NCBI GenBank assembly: GCA_035294265.1
Contig: DATGLK010000010.1
Coordinates: forward strand, 62,001 to 126,000
Length of the DNA: 64,000 nucleotides
Direction: 5' to 3'
Origin: Candidatus Binataceae bacterium
GTDB lineage: Bacteria > Desulfobacterota > Binatia > Binatales > Binataceae
In this document: positions 9,520-17,465 of the stretch, one piece after another
Numbering within the stretch: the stretch's first letter is position 1
Layout: each line of letters opens with the position of its first letter
Notes under the pieces: model-generated
Told to the model about the DNA's origin: nothing
Database searches by the model: none
What the model saw: only the letters and a program-made list of their open reading frames with translations
Position numbers and translations under genes: made by a program

Positions 9520-10043
9520 TGCTCATCAAGCTGCTTAACCTATTCTGGGTCTTTGCCTTGCTGTCACTACTGGCGGTGGGAGGCGGCACTGCGGTCCTGC
9601 CCGAGATGCAATATCGCGTGGTCAATCAGTTTCACTGGCTGACCGATCCGCAGTTTCGCGACGTATACGGCCTGGGTCAGGTCGCACCGGGGCCCAATAT
9701 GCTGATGGTGCTAGTGATCGGCTATCGGCTGGCCGGGGTTCTGGGAGCGCTGGTGGTAGGCTTGGCCTTCTTTGTCCCCGATTGCATTCTAACCCTCTAT
9801 GCCAATCGCGCCTGGAACCATTTCAAAGGTTCACCCTGGCGCACCGCCGCCCAGCGCGGCTTGGCGCCAGTGGCGATTGGCCTGATGTTGGCGGGGACCT
9901 TCGCGATGGCCAAATTGGCAATCACCAATTACTTCAATTTCGCCGTTGGGCTGGTAGTTTTTCTGCTGCTGAGCTGGCGCCACGTCAACCCTGCCCTGCT
10001 AGTACTGGGCGGCGGGGTGGTCTATTTGCTGTTGCGTGGCTGA
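9519..10043 (+). CDS. chrA: Chromate transporter, C-terminal-type CHR domain subunit
   Basis: Second half of the split CHR transporter, 174 residues. It opens with a hydrophobic segment containing the GGGTAVLPEMQYRVV element typical of the second CHR domain, followed by GQVAPGPNMLMVLVIGYRL with the canonical PGPN motif, and further hydrophobic stretches up to LLVLGGGVVYLLLRG. The two subunits are expected to insert in opposite orientations and form a heterodimer in the inner membrane. It overlaps its partner by one base. The gene is convergent with the molybdenum hydroxylase genes 60 nt downstream, with no strong terminator visible between them. Confidence 0.85.
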   Translation: MLIKLLNLFWVFALLSLLAVGGGTAVLPEMQYRVVNQFHWLTDPQFRDVYGLGQVAPGPNMLMVLVIGYRLAGVLGALVVGLAFFVPDCILTLYANRAWNHFKGSPWRTAAQRGLAPVAIGLMLAGTFAMAKLAITNYFNFAVGLVVFLLLSWRHVNPALLVLGGGVVYLLLRG

Positions 10044-10103
10044 TCCTCGCGCCACCCCAACATGTAACGCCCGATGTGAGGCCGACCTAAAGGAGCGCAA
10101 ACC

Positions 10104-10583
10104 TCAGCGCCGATTGCGCAGGGTTAAGGCGGCGGCTTGGATCGCCTTGACGATAAACTGGTAGCCGGTGCAGCGGCACAGATTGCCCGCGATCGCGTGT
10201 CGAATCGCGCGCTCGTCGGGATCGGGCTGCTCGCGCAATAATTGCAACGCCGACAACACCATCCCAGGCGTACAGAAGCCGCATTGCAAACCGTGATTGG
10301 CGACGAACGCCTCCTGGATGGGATGGAGCTGGCGCGGATCGCTGCTCAACCCCTCGATCGTCGTCACCGCGCAGCCGTCGGCATCGGCGGCCAAGATGCA
10401 ACATGACTTGACAGTCACGCCGTCAAGGATCACGGTGCAGGCTCCGCAGCTTCCGGTTCCGCATCCAACATGGGTGCCGGTCAGGCGCAGCCGGTCGCGC
10501 AGGAAATCCGCCAGGACCATCCGGGTATCGATCTCCAGCCGGTAGGGCTGCTGATTGACGATCAGTTCGATCGCCTGCTTCAT
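10104..10583 (-). CDS. Molybdenum hydroxylase small [2Fe-2S] subunit (XdhC/CoxS type)
   Basis: Electron-transfer subunit of a three-subunit molybdenum hydroxylase. In 159 residues both iron-sulfur domains are complete: the plant-ferredoxin-like cluster (C41, C46, C49, C61 in [16 protein letters not shown]...CC) and the all-helical domain (C101, C104, C136, C138 in QCGFCTPGM...NLCRCTGYQ). It passes electrons between the molybdopterin and FAD subunits. Gene order on this strand is large subunit, FAD subunit, small subunit, the common arrangement of this family with this gene last. A GGAGAG ribosome site precedes the ATG. Substrate cannot be deduced from this subunit. Confidence 0.93.
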   Translation of the reverse strand: MKQAIELIVNQQPYRLEIDTRMVLADFLRDRLRLTGTHVGCGTGSCGACTVILDGVTVKSCCILAADADGCAVTTIEGLSSDPRQLHPIQEAFVANHGLQCGFCTPGMVLSALQLLREQPDPDERAIRHAIAGNLCRCTGYQFIVKAIQAAALTLRNRR

Positions 10584-10597
10584 AACTCTCCGCTAAC

Positions 10598-11449
10598 TCA
10601 AGGCCGGCTTGCAAGAGCCTGCTTGATCGCCCGTTGCGCGCACAGGCGAGCCATCGCGCGCCGATATTGGGCGCTGCCGTTCATGTCGTCGGTGGCATCT
10701 TTCGCCGCCGCGTAAGCCGCTTCACCCGCCCGCTCCAAAGCCGCATTATTGATCACACCAGCCAGCGCAGGCGCGACATCGACCATCACCGCGGTGCTAC
10801 CCACGCCCCCCAATGCCAGGTGAGCCAGGCTAAGATCGGGGGCGAGCAAGGCCGCGACGTTCACGATCGGAAAACTACCCTCGACCCGCTGCAGGCGCAG
10901 ATAGCTGTGCGCATGATCGGGAGGGATTTTAGGCACTTCGATTTCGATCAAAAGCTCGCCCGCTTGAAGCTCGGTGGAGAACAAACCGGTGAAGTAGTCC
11001 TGGGCCGCCACGACGCGCTCGCCTGCGACCCCGCGCAGACGCATTCGCGCGCCGCACACTAGCATCACGGGCGGATAATCGGCGGCCGGGTCGGCATGAG
11101 CCAGGCTACCGCCCAATGTGCCGCGGTGACGGACTTGGCGGTCGCCGACGCTGGCCGCAGCTTGCGCCAGCGGCGGGCAATGCAGACGAACCAGGGGATC
11201 GCGCTCCACTGTCGCATGGCGGGTCATCGCCCCTATACGCAGACAGTCGCCACCATCGCGCACCTCCTCCAGCCCCTTGAGGTGGTTGAGGCTCACGATC
11301 GCTTCGGGCTGCGCCAGCCCCAAGGTCATCAGCGGCACCAAGGTCATGCCACCGGCCAGAGGGCGCGCATTCTCGCCCAACTCGGCGAGCAACTGCAGCG
11401 CTTGTTCGAGTTCAACGGGGGCAAAGAACTGAAACTCGCGTCCGATCAT
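10598..11449 (-). CDS. Molybdenum hydroxylase FAD-binding medium subunit (CoxM type)
   Basis: FAD-binding subunit, 283 residues. The N-terminus FFAPVELEQALQLLAELGE and the FAD-binding AGGMTLVPLMTLGLAQP and RHRGTLGGSLAHADPAADYP match the CoxM/XdhB family, in which TIGG/LGGS loops hold FAD. ATG 11449 is chosen because it overlaps the large subunit's stop as ATGA and gives a protein of the family's usual length. Continuing the frame upstream would only run through the large-subunit gene out of frame. The small subunit starts 14 nt after its stop, so the three subunits should be made stoichiometrically. Confidence 0.93.
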   Translation of the reverse strand: MIGREFQFFAPVELEQALQLLAELGENARPLAGGMTLVPLMTLGLAQPEAIVSLNHLKGLEEVRDGGDCLRIGAMTRHATVERDPLVRLHCPPLAQAAASVGDRQVRHRGTLGGSLAHADPAADYPPVMLVCGARMRLRGVAGERVVAAQDYFTGLFSTELQAGELLIEIEVPKIPPDHAHSYLRLQRVEGSFPIVNVAALLAPDLSLAHLALGGVGSTAVMVDVAPALAGVINNAALERAGEAAYAAAKDATDDMNGSAQYRRAMARLCAQRAIKQALASRP

Positions 11450-13836
11450 CGTGGACTCGCCGCGCGCCGCGCCTGCTCCAGGATATGCCACAGTCGATCG
11501 GGGGTGAGCGGGGTCTGCTCCAGGCACAGATTGAGTTCGGGCAGCGCATTTTCCACCGCACTCAGAATGGCACTCAGCGGCGCGCCGATACCCGACTCGC
11601 CCACTCCTTTGCATCCCAGCGGATTGAAGGGCCCAGGAGTCTCCTGATGGGCCAGCTCGAATGTCGGTAGATCCATCGCGGTGGGCAGCGTGTAGTTGTA
11701 AAAGGTGGTGGTGTTGAGCTGGCCGGCATCGTCGTAAACCAACCGCTCGTAGAGCGCACCGCCGATACCTTGGGCGATCGCGCCGTGCAGATTGCCTTCC
11801 GCCAGCAAGGGATTGATGATCGTGCCGGCGTCGTGAACGTAGCAGTAGCGCAGCAGTTTGAGACTTCCGCTGTCGGGATCGACCTCCACCACGCACCCCG
11901 CGGCCCCGTCTGGCCAGGAGGGATAATTACTCTGGCCCCCCTGGGGATGCAGTTTGGGCTGGTGATAGACGTTGGCATGGCGAAAATAGCGCGTGGCTTC
12001 CAACCCCGGCTCCAGATCGATCGTATAGGGGCCGTAGGAGTTCCGATAAATCTCGCTGGCCAACTGCGCGAAAGTCAAACCGTGGCTGGGGGTGTCAGCG
12101 ACAAAGATACGACCGCGCTCAGCCGCCAGATCGGTGGGCAGCACCTCCAGCATGCGCGCGGCGACCTTGAACAGCTTGTCGCGGATAGCGCACGCGGCCT
12201 CGTAAGCGGCGGCGCCGCCAATTAAAACGCTGCGCGAGCTGTAGTTGCCCAGGCCGAAGGGACAGATCTCGGTATCGCCCTGGACCACGAAAACCCGCTG
12301 CAAATCGGCGCCCAGGGTATCGGCCACGATCTGCGCGATGGCGGTTTCATTGCCGCTGCCCGGCGAGGTCACTCCGCTTAGCACCTTGAGGTCGCCGGTG
12401 GGCGTCATCCGCACCGTGCAGCCATCGTAACCACTGGTCAGGGCGCCCGGGCGTGCCCCGCCCTCGGGCATCAGTTCGTGCGCAATCCCGATTCCCAACC
12501 GGCGTCCCTCGCGCGCAGCTTGCGCCTGCAGGAGCGGGAAATTGTCGTAATCCAACATTTTGAGCAACTTGTCGAGGGTGGCGGGATAATTGCCGCTGTC
12601 CAAGACCGCGCCGGTAACTTGAACGTAGGGAAAGGCATTGGGCGCGATGTAATTGCGCCGGCGCACCGCAGCACGATCGCAGCCGCTAGCCGCCGCTACC
12701 CGATCCATCACCCGTTCCATCAGGAAGGCGGCATTCTCCTTGCCGAAGCCGCGATAGGCGACCCAAGGACATTTGTTGGTCACCACCCCCTGCATCTCAA
12801 TCTCGCAGTTGGCAATCTGGTAGGGACCGGGCAGTATCGCCGCCGTGACAAAACCCTGCGCCCACGCCCGCAGCGTACTGGGCGCGCCCAGGTCGGAGAG
12901 CAGTTTGATTCGCAGCCCAGTCACCTGGCCGTCCTTTTTATAGGCTGCCTCGTAGCGCATCCGCCCCTCGCGTGCGTGCCCCCCGGCCAGCAGACTTTCG
13001 GTGCGTTCTTCCACCCATTTCACCGGCCGCGCCAGATCCATCGCCAGGTAAGCGATCACTACTTCGTCGGGAAACAACGGCATCTTGGCCCCGAACGCAC
13101 CGCCGACGTCATTGAGGATGACCCGTATATTGGCCTCGGGCAGCTTGAGAATCTCGGCCAGCATGGTGCGAAATTGATGGGGGTGCTGGGTGGAGGCCCA
13201 GATCGTGAGCAACCCGCGATAAGGCTCGAAGCTTGCCACGTAGGCGCGCGGTTCGATCGGCGTGCCGACATAGCGATGGGCGCTCAAGCTTCCTGAGACC
13301 ACGCCGTCGGCGGTCGAGAAGGCCCGATCGACGTCGCCCGCACGATAACTGACCTCGCCCAGCAGGTTGCTGTCCCACTCCGGCTGGACTAACGGAGCGC
13401 CGGGTTGCAGCGCCTGCTCGCAATCCACCACCACGGGCAAATCTTCGTATTCGACCTCGATCAGATCGGCGGCTTGACGAGCGCTATACTTGTCGTGCGC
13501 CGCGACGACCGCCAGCGGCTCGCCAACATACCGAACCGTGTCGGCGGCCAGAGCGTCAATCGACGCCCGTTTTCCCATGAAATCGGATTCCAGCGGCCCC
13601 AGCGCCGCCTTGAGCTCGGCGCCGGTGAGCACTTTGACTACGCCCGTGATCGCCTGCGCCGCGGCGGTGTCAACCCGCAAGATCTTCGCGTGAGCATAGG
13701 AGCTGCGGGCAAAGGCCAGATAGAGCATGTTGTCGAAATACAGATCGGCGGCATATTGCCCTTTGCCGGCCACCAGGCGACGGCTGTTGAGGGCGTTCAC
13801 CCGCGCCCCGATATATCGCGATGCCTGCTGATTCAT
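11446..13836 (-). CDS. Molybdenum hydroxylase large molybdopterin subunit (xanthine dehydrogenase family, not CO dehydrogenase form I)
   Basis: Catalytic subunit of 796 residues that binds the molybdopterin cofactor. Seen: the N-terminal domain YVGEPLAVVAA, the cofactor loop NDVGGAFGAK (about 243-251), the active-site loop AYRGFGK (about 360-366) and the catalytic Glu in GVGESG (about residue 747). The AYRCSFR loop of form I aerobic CO dehydrogenase is absent, so CO oxidation is unlikely; a heterocycle, aldehyde or other hydroxylation is more plausible. ATG 13836 is preferred over an in-frame GTG five codons upstream because it gives the usual N-terminus; neither has a strong ribosome site. 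It leads the L-M-S operon. No CoxD/CoxF-like maturation genes are visible nearby. Confidence 0.9.
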   Translation of the reverse strand: MNQQASRYIGARVNALNSRRLVAGKGQYAADLYFDNMLYLAFARSSYAHAKILRVDTAAAQAITGVVKVLTGAELKAALGPLESDFMGKRASIDALAADTVRYVGEPLAVVAAHDKYSARQAADLIEVEYEDLPVVVDCEQALQPGAPLVQPEWDSNLLGEVSYRAGDVDRAFSTADGVVSGSLSAHRYVGTPIEPRAYVASFEPYRGLLTIWASTQHPHQFRTMLAEILKLPEANIRVILNDVGGAFGAKMPLFPDEVVIAYLAMDLARPVKWVEERTESLLAGGHAREGRMRYEAAYKKDGQVTGLRIKLLSDLGAPSTLRAWAQGFVTAAILPGPYQIANCEIEMQGVVTNKCPWVAYRGFGKENAAFLMERVMDRVAAASGCDRAAVRRRNYIAPNAFPYVQVTGAVLDSGNYPATLDKLLKMLDYDNFPLLQAQAAREGRRLGIGIAHELMPEGGARPGALTSGYDGCTVRMTPTGDLKVLSGVTSPGSGNETAIAQIVADTLGADLQRVFVVQGDTEICPFGLGNYSSRSVLIGGAAAYEAACAIRDKLFKVAARMLEVLPTDLAAERGRIFVADTPSHGLTFAQLASEIYRNSYGPYTIDLEPGLEATRYFRHANVYHQPKLHPQGGQSNYPSWPDGAAGCVVEVDPDSGSLKLLRYCYVHDAGTIINPLLAEGNLHGAIAQGIGGALYERLVYDDAGQLNTTTFYNYTLPTAMDLPTFELAHQETPGPFNPLGCKGVGESGIGAPLSAILSAVENALPELNLCLEQTPLTPDRLWHILEQARRAASPR

Positions 13837-14012
13837 TCTTTGCGCTCGCACACACGCAGGTTCGAGCTTGCATGCTAGAAAGGACGTGGCGGCGGGTCAA
13901 ATGTAATGGTCCGAGCGGTCCTACCCGCGCATCGCCCGCGCCGTTGGAATCAGCCGAGAAATGGCCGGGGCAACGCCTCGATCGGGATCGAGTACTCTAT
14001 GAGGCTTCTCGC

Positions 14013-14492
14013 CTATTCGTCGAACTGACAGCTGCCCTTGGAAACCCGAGGCGAAGGGGCCTGATTCTGATAGCTTTTGAGAATGGTGCGGACTCCTTTG
14101 CCGCCGGGCATCATATACAAATCAAAGGTCAGCAGAGCGCCCGAGGCCGGGCTAACATAGCTCATCGAACCGTGGCCGCTGGCGTTCATCTGGTAGGTAC
14201 CAGTCACGTTCGGGGTCGTGCTGAAGGTGCCATTGATATTGGCGTAATAGTCAAAGCGGACATGGCCGGCGCCGTCGAAGGTGAGCGGCGAGAGGATCGT
14301 GGCTGGGCCGGCGCTGCTCTGAGCCGTGGCCAGAGAAAGCGACTGCCAAATGCAGGTACCTTGCAGCAGCGCATTGGCCGAGTTGGCGGAATTGTTGCTG
14401 CTGGAGCCTCCGCAACCGGCCAAAAGCAGTATCGGCACGACCGCGAGCAGCAACCACGCTGGTAAGAAGATTTTACGATCCATCCGCCGCAT
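14013..14492 (-). CDS. Small lipoprotein, fourth member of a tandem secreted paralogue family
   Basis: Protein of 159 residues with a lipoprotein signal (hydrophobic stretch ending LLLAGCG), predicted to be anchored in a membrane at Cys. The mature part matches its three upstream neighbours: NA..LQGTCIWQ, AGPATILSPLTFDGAGH, NINGTFSTTPNVTGTY, ASGHGSMSYVSPASG and a C-terminal GSCQF. The two conserved Cys (in TCIW and SCQF) could form a disulfide in the periplasm or outside the cell. Motifs of the FDG.G and GTY..D..GHG type recall beta-rich secreted repeats common in soil bacteria; function unknown. Start ATG 14492 has GGCGAGG upstream. It is the only one of the four with a lipobox. Confidence 0.75.
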   Translation of the reverse strand: MRRMDRKIFLPAWLLLAVVPILLLAGCGGSSSNNSANSANALLQGTCIWQSLSLATAQSSAGPATILSPLTFDGAGHVRFDYYANINGTFSTTPNVTGTYQMNASGHGSMSYVSPASGALLTFDLYMMPGGKGVRTILKSYQNQAPSPRVSKGSCQFDE

Positions 14493-14509
14493 AGCCTCGC
14501 CGCCCATCG

Positions 14510-14992
14510 CTATTCGGAAAAAATGCACGTCCCGTTGGAAACCCGCGGGGTTACGGTCTGAGTGTTGAAGCCTCGAGTTTGAGTCAGGATGGCTTTGCCC
14601 AGCGGGGTAATGAAGAAGTCGGAATCGACCGTGTTTGCCGTGCTGGGATTGACGTACAGCAGCGTGCCGTGGCCATTGGGGTCCACCGTGTAGGTGCCGG
14701 CGATAGGCGCCGGCGTGGAAGTGAAGGTCCCGTCGAGATTCACGTCGTGTTGTATGGTGACATGGCCGGCACCGTCGAAGGTCGCCTCGGAAAGCGTAGT
14801 GGCTGGCCCGGTTCCCGCTTGAACACCGCTGGTAGTAGTGATCGCCTCGACCTGCCAGATGCAAGTGCCGTTAAGGCTGGCAAGCGAAAAGGTCGGCGTC
14901 GCCCCGCCCTTGCCCAGCCACAGGATGGCGGCGGCGATTATCGCGCTATGCATCAGGCCCCTTAACATCCTCGCTCTCGGCACAGGTTTCAT
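14510..14992 (-). CDS. Secreted protein, third member of the tandem paralogue family
   Basis: Protein of 160 residues with a cleavable Sec-type signal (basic N-terminus, hydrophobic AIIAAAILWLGKGGA). The mature domain carries the family signature: SLNGTCIWQ, GPATTLSEATFDGAGH, VNLDGTFTSTPAPIAGTY, DPNGHGTLLYVNPS and a terminal PRVSNGTCIF. An AAAGGG ribosome site sits before ATG 14992. Spacing to its neighbours is 10-17 nt, consistent with one transcript. It is the most divergent of the four in the middle (TANTVDSDFFITPLGK). No catalytic motif seen. Function unknown. Confidence 0.75.
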   Translation of the reverse strand: MKPVPRARMLRGLMHSAIIAAAILWLGKGGATPTFSLASLNGTCIWQVEAITTTSGVQAGTGPATTLSEATFDGAGHVTIQHDVNLDGTFTSTPAPIAGTYTVDPNGHGTLLYVNPSTANTVDSDFFITPLGKAILTQTRGFNTQTVTPRVSNGTCIFSE

Positions 14993-15002
14993 TGCCCTTT
15001 CT

Positions 15003-15452
15003 TTAGTCGGCAAAAGTGCATACCCCGGCTCCAACGCGCGGTGTCGCAGGCTCTCCACCGTAGCTTTCGAAGATCGTGCGGAGTACATGGCCGTTGGGGC
15101 TGATGCGAAAATCGAAAATCAGGTCCTTGCCCGTGGCCGGGCTGTTATAACTCAGACTGCCGTGCCCGGTTGCATCTATGGTGTAGGTGCCGTTCACATT
15201 CGCGGTCGAGCTGAACGTGCCGTTGAGGTTGATATCGTAAGTAAAACTCAGATGGCCGGCACCGTCGAAAGTAAGCGGCGCCAATACGGCAGCCGGCCCA
15301 GCATCGTTCTGAATCCCGGCGCTGGTCGGGTAAAACAGCGTATCCCACAAGCATGTGCCGTTGAGACTGGCCACCGAATAGGCGGCCGAGCCCGCACCGC
15401 TGCTCGCCATTAAAATCGCGGCCAACACCCCCAGGCCGATCATTCGTCTCAT
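15003..15452 (-). CDS. Secreted protein, second member of the tandem paralogue family
   Basis: Protein of 149 residues with a Sec signal peptide (MRRMIGLGVLAAILMASSGA) and the family pattern: SLNGTCLWD, AGPAAVLAPLTFDGAGH, INLNGTFSSTANVNGTY, DATGHGSLSYNSPATG, DLIFDFRISPNGH and terminal GVCTF. The strong ribosome site GGAGGAG fixes the start at 15452 rather than an upstream in-frame ATG at 15491. Two conserved Cys bracket the domain. The gene sits 20 nt after the first member and 10 nt before the third. No known enzyme motif; function unknown. Confidence 0.78.
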   Translation of the reverse strand: MRRMIGLGVLAAILMASSGAGSAAYSVASLNGTCLWDTLFYPTSAGIQNDAGPAAVLAPLTFDGAGHLSFTYDINLNGTFSSTANVNGTYTIDATGHGSLSYNSPATGKDLIFDFRISPNGHVLRTIFESYGGEPATPRVGAGVCTFAD

Positions 15453-15472
15453 GTCTGCTCCTCCAGGCTGAC

Positions 15473-15934
15473 TCACAGGTCGAATCGGCAAATCCCGTTG
15501 CCGACCCGCAGCGCCTGCGCCATCCCCACGTAGGAGCGCAACATCGTGCGGAGGGCGTGCCCCTGCGGCGTGATGAAGAAATCGAAAACCAAGGTGTGAC
15601 CGCTGGCCGGGCTGGTGTAGTAGAACGTGCCATGCCCGTTGGGATCGACCTGATAGGTGCCTTGCGCGTTGGGAGTGGCGCTGAAGGTGCCGTTGACGTT
15701 GGCGTCGTAGTCCAGGCTCATGTTGCCGTTGCCGTCAAAATTGAGCAGCGCCACCACGGACACCGGTCCGGCTTTGACCTGATCGCCGGATGTGGTCGGA
15801 TAGTACAGGCCCTGCCAGACGCAAGGACCATTCAGGCTGGCATTGGTCGTGCCGGTGCCTGCGCCCGCTCGCGGCAGCCATAACACCGCGATCGCGATCG
15901 CCGCCATGCTCAAAGCGAGTCTTCCGAACCTCAT
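15473..15934 (-). CDS. Secreted protein, first member of the tandem paralogue family
   Basis: Protein of 153 residues with a Sec signal peptide (AIAIAVLWLPRAGAG) and the shared domain: SLNGPCVWQ, AGPVSVVALLNFDGNGN, ANVNGTFSATPNAQGTY, DPNGHGTFYYTSPASG, TLVFDFFITPQGH and terminal GICRF. It is the promoter-proximal gene of the four. A GAGGAAAA ribosome site lies before ATG 15934, and a tandem 21-bp AT-rich repeat ends 12 bases upstream of the start, so this leader probably controls the whole set. Function unknown; the repeated duplication suggests dosage or antigen-like diversification of a secreted product. Confidence 0.78.
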   Translation of the reverse strand: MRFGRLALSMAAIAIAVLWLPRAGAGTGTTNASLNGPCVWQGLYYPTTSGDQVKAGPVSVVALLNFDGNGNMSLDYDANVNGTFSATPNAQGTYQVDPNGHGTFYYTSPASGHTLVFDFFITPQGHALRTMLRSYVGMAQALRVGNGICRFDL

Positions 15935-15946
15935 TTTTCCTCAAAA

Positions 15947-15988
15947 ATCAAACTTTATTGCTGTTATATCAAACTTTATTGTTGTTAT
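15947..15988 (-). repeat. Two head-to-tail 21-bp AT-rich repeats in front of the secreted paralogue operon
   Basis: Copies at 15947-15967 and 15968-15988 differ at one position (C or T in the middle). Read on the minus strand each unit begins just after a T and so gives TATAAC, a good -10-like hexamer, twice at 21-bp spacing (two helical turns). The block lies immediately upstream of the ribosome site of the first paralogue and is strikingly AT-rich for this genome. Tandem promoter elements or a paired operator are possible readings. Confidence 0.7.
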
Positions 15989-16079
15989 AACGGATCGCTG
16001 CAGGCGCAAGCTACCAAACCTGGTCAACTGTAGCAACAACCTGACTAATGTCTTCGCTATGCTTGTGTTCGCCGGAGCG

Positions 16080-16946
16080 TCATGGGGATGGCTGTCGCGC
16101 CGTTTCCGGCGCGAGAAAGTCGAGCAGGGCCTGATTGAACATCAGCGGATTTTGCAAAAAGGCAAAGTGGCTAACTGCGGGCAGAATCAGCTCCCCGGCA
16201 CCTGGGATGGTCGCAGCGATATGATCGGTATCCCAGCGCTGGATGGCTTCGTCATGGTCGGCATCGACGATCCAGGTTGGGATCCGGATCGAGGCCAGTT
16301 GCGCGTCGCTGAAGTGGGGCTGGGTGGCCCACATTGCGGTGATGTTAGCCAAAAACGCTTTGAACTGCGCGGGCGTGGGCGAGAGCTGCGCATATTCGCG
16401 CTGGGCCCGCGCGATGAAGGCGGTAAACACCGGGCTTTTGCTTACGTCCTTGACTCCCGCGGGAGTGGAGTTGGCGGCGAAGGCGAACAGCCGCGTCAGG
16501 CGCTCGGGATGGTGAATGGCGAGATCCAGGCCGATGATCGCGCCGTCGCTCCAGCCCACGATCGCCGCCCGCCGGATGTGCAGATAGTCCATCAGCCCCA
16601 GCACGTCTGAAGCCATCAGTTCGTAGCCGATTGGGGCCTGATTGCGCGTGCTACGGCCATGACCGCGGCTATCCATTACGACGACTTGGTAATGGCGCTC
16701 CAGCGCGCGCACCTGCAATCCCCAGTAATTGGCGTTGGCTAGCCCGCCATGCAGCATTATGACCGGTGCGCCATGGCCGAAGACGGCGTACCAGGCGCGG
16801 ATACCGTTAACTGGCGCAAACCCATAGCGCGCGGCTTTGGGCAAGGTCGGGGTCGGCGGCAGCCGCAGCCACGGGTAGGGAGCCGCGGCCAACGTCGCCG
16901 AAGCCATAGCGAGCGCGAACAGGCAGGCCACACCGCGACGCTTCAC
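16080..16946 (-). CDS. Exported alpha/beta hydrolase
   Basis: Alpha/beta-hydrolase fold enzyme of about 288 residues with an N-terminal signal sequence (basic VKRRG then CLFALAMASATLAAA). Oxyanion region MLHGGLANANYW, DSRGHGRS, nucleophile elbow VGWSDGA (Ser in GxSxG), a late acidic VDADHDEA and the catalytic His in AVSHFAF are all present in the right order. Substrate unknown; esterase or haloperoxidase-like activity would fit. The frame stays open to a TTG at 17084, but no ATG is available, and GTG 16946 is chosen because it gives a complete signal peptide; no clear ribosome site supports any start. It lies upstream of, and on the same strand as, the secreted paralogue genes. Confidence 0.7.
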   Translation of the reverse strand: MKRRGVACLFALAMASATLAAAPYPWLRLPPTPTLPKAARYGFAPVNGIRAWYAVFGHGAPVIMLHGGLANANYWGLQVRALERHYQVVVMDSRGHGRSTRNQAPIGYELMASDVLGLMDYLHIRRAAIVGWSDGAIIGLDLAIHHPERLTRLFAFAANSTPAGVKDVSKSPVFTAFIARAQREYAQLSPTPAQFKAFLANITAMWATQPHFSDAQLASIRIPTWIVDADHDEAIQRWDTDHIAATIPGAGELILPAVSHFAFLQNPLMFNQALLDFLAPETARQPSP

Positions 16947-17465
16947 GTTGGCCAATGCAACGACGGAGATTTTTTGAAGACGCGAATAAATCCGAACACG
17001 CTGCTTCTGATAAGCTTCCGCCTGTGCCCCACAATTCCCAATACAAATTTTAATCGTTGTAATCCTAGCAAATTTTTCGCGCAATTCATTTGCGCCGAGG
17101 CCGCCGGGCCGGTGCTAAGCGTGCGGGAACTGACTGCAGATCGGGCGTCTGAGTCTGCAGATTGAGCCGGAGGATATCACGCGCGCCGCCAGGCATATGG
17201 GCTTTGCGGAATCACCGGTCAGCGCTGCACACGCTGTGGGCTTCGGGCACACTCGCCATCATACCATTGCGATCCTTTCGACCGCCTGCTGATCGCCTAG
17301 GCGCTTCATGAACCCGCTTGCTCACCGCCGGCCGCACACTAAGCTGGTGTTCGGATTTGGTGGATGTCCTCGGCTGAGTCATCCAGAGGGCTGCGGTGGT
17401 GATTGGAGCGTTGATGTTGTTTAATTCCAGTCGGAGTAAAGATGAATTTTCAGGAGGAGCAAACC
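16947..17465 (+). other. Intergenic region with a possible decayed coding remnant
   Basis: No complete gene called. On the plus strand an open stretch ending with a stop at 17290-17292 reads sensibly for about 45 codons (for example IEPEDITRAARHMG and AVGFGHTRHHTIAIL) without a convincing start or ribosome site, so it may be a gene remnant or chance. The right end carries the ribosome site of the VOC gene (AGGAGGAG, about 17451-17458). Confidence 0.35.

Noticed and set aside
10598-11896. Extended CoxM-type frame to 11896
   Set aside because: The region upstream of 11449 is the molybdopterin subunit read in another frame; the ATGA overlap supports 11449.
11446-13836. Aerobic CO dehydrogenase large subunit (CoxL)
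   Set aside because: The active-site loop is AYRGFGK, not the AYRCSFR of form I CO dehydrogenase.
14013-14864. Extension of the lipoprotein paralogue frame to 14864
   Set aside because: Beyond 14492 the frame is the neighbouring paralogue read out of frame, with no signal peptide in the right place.
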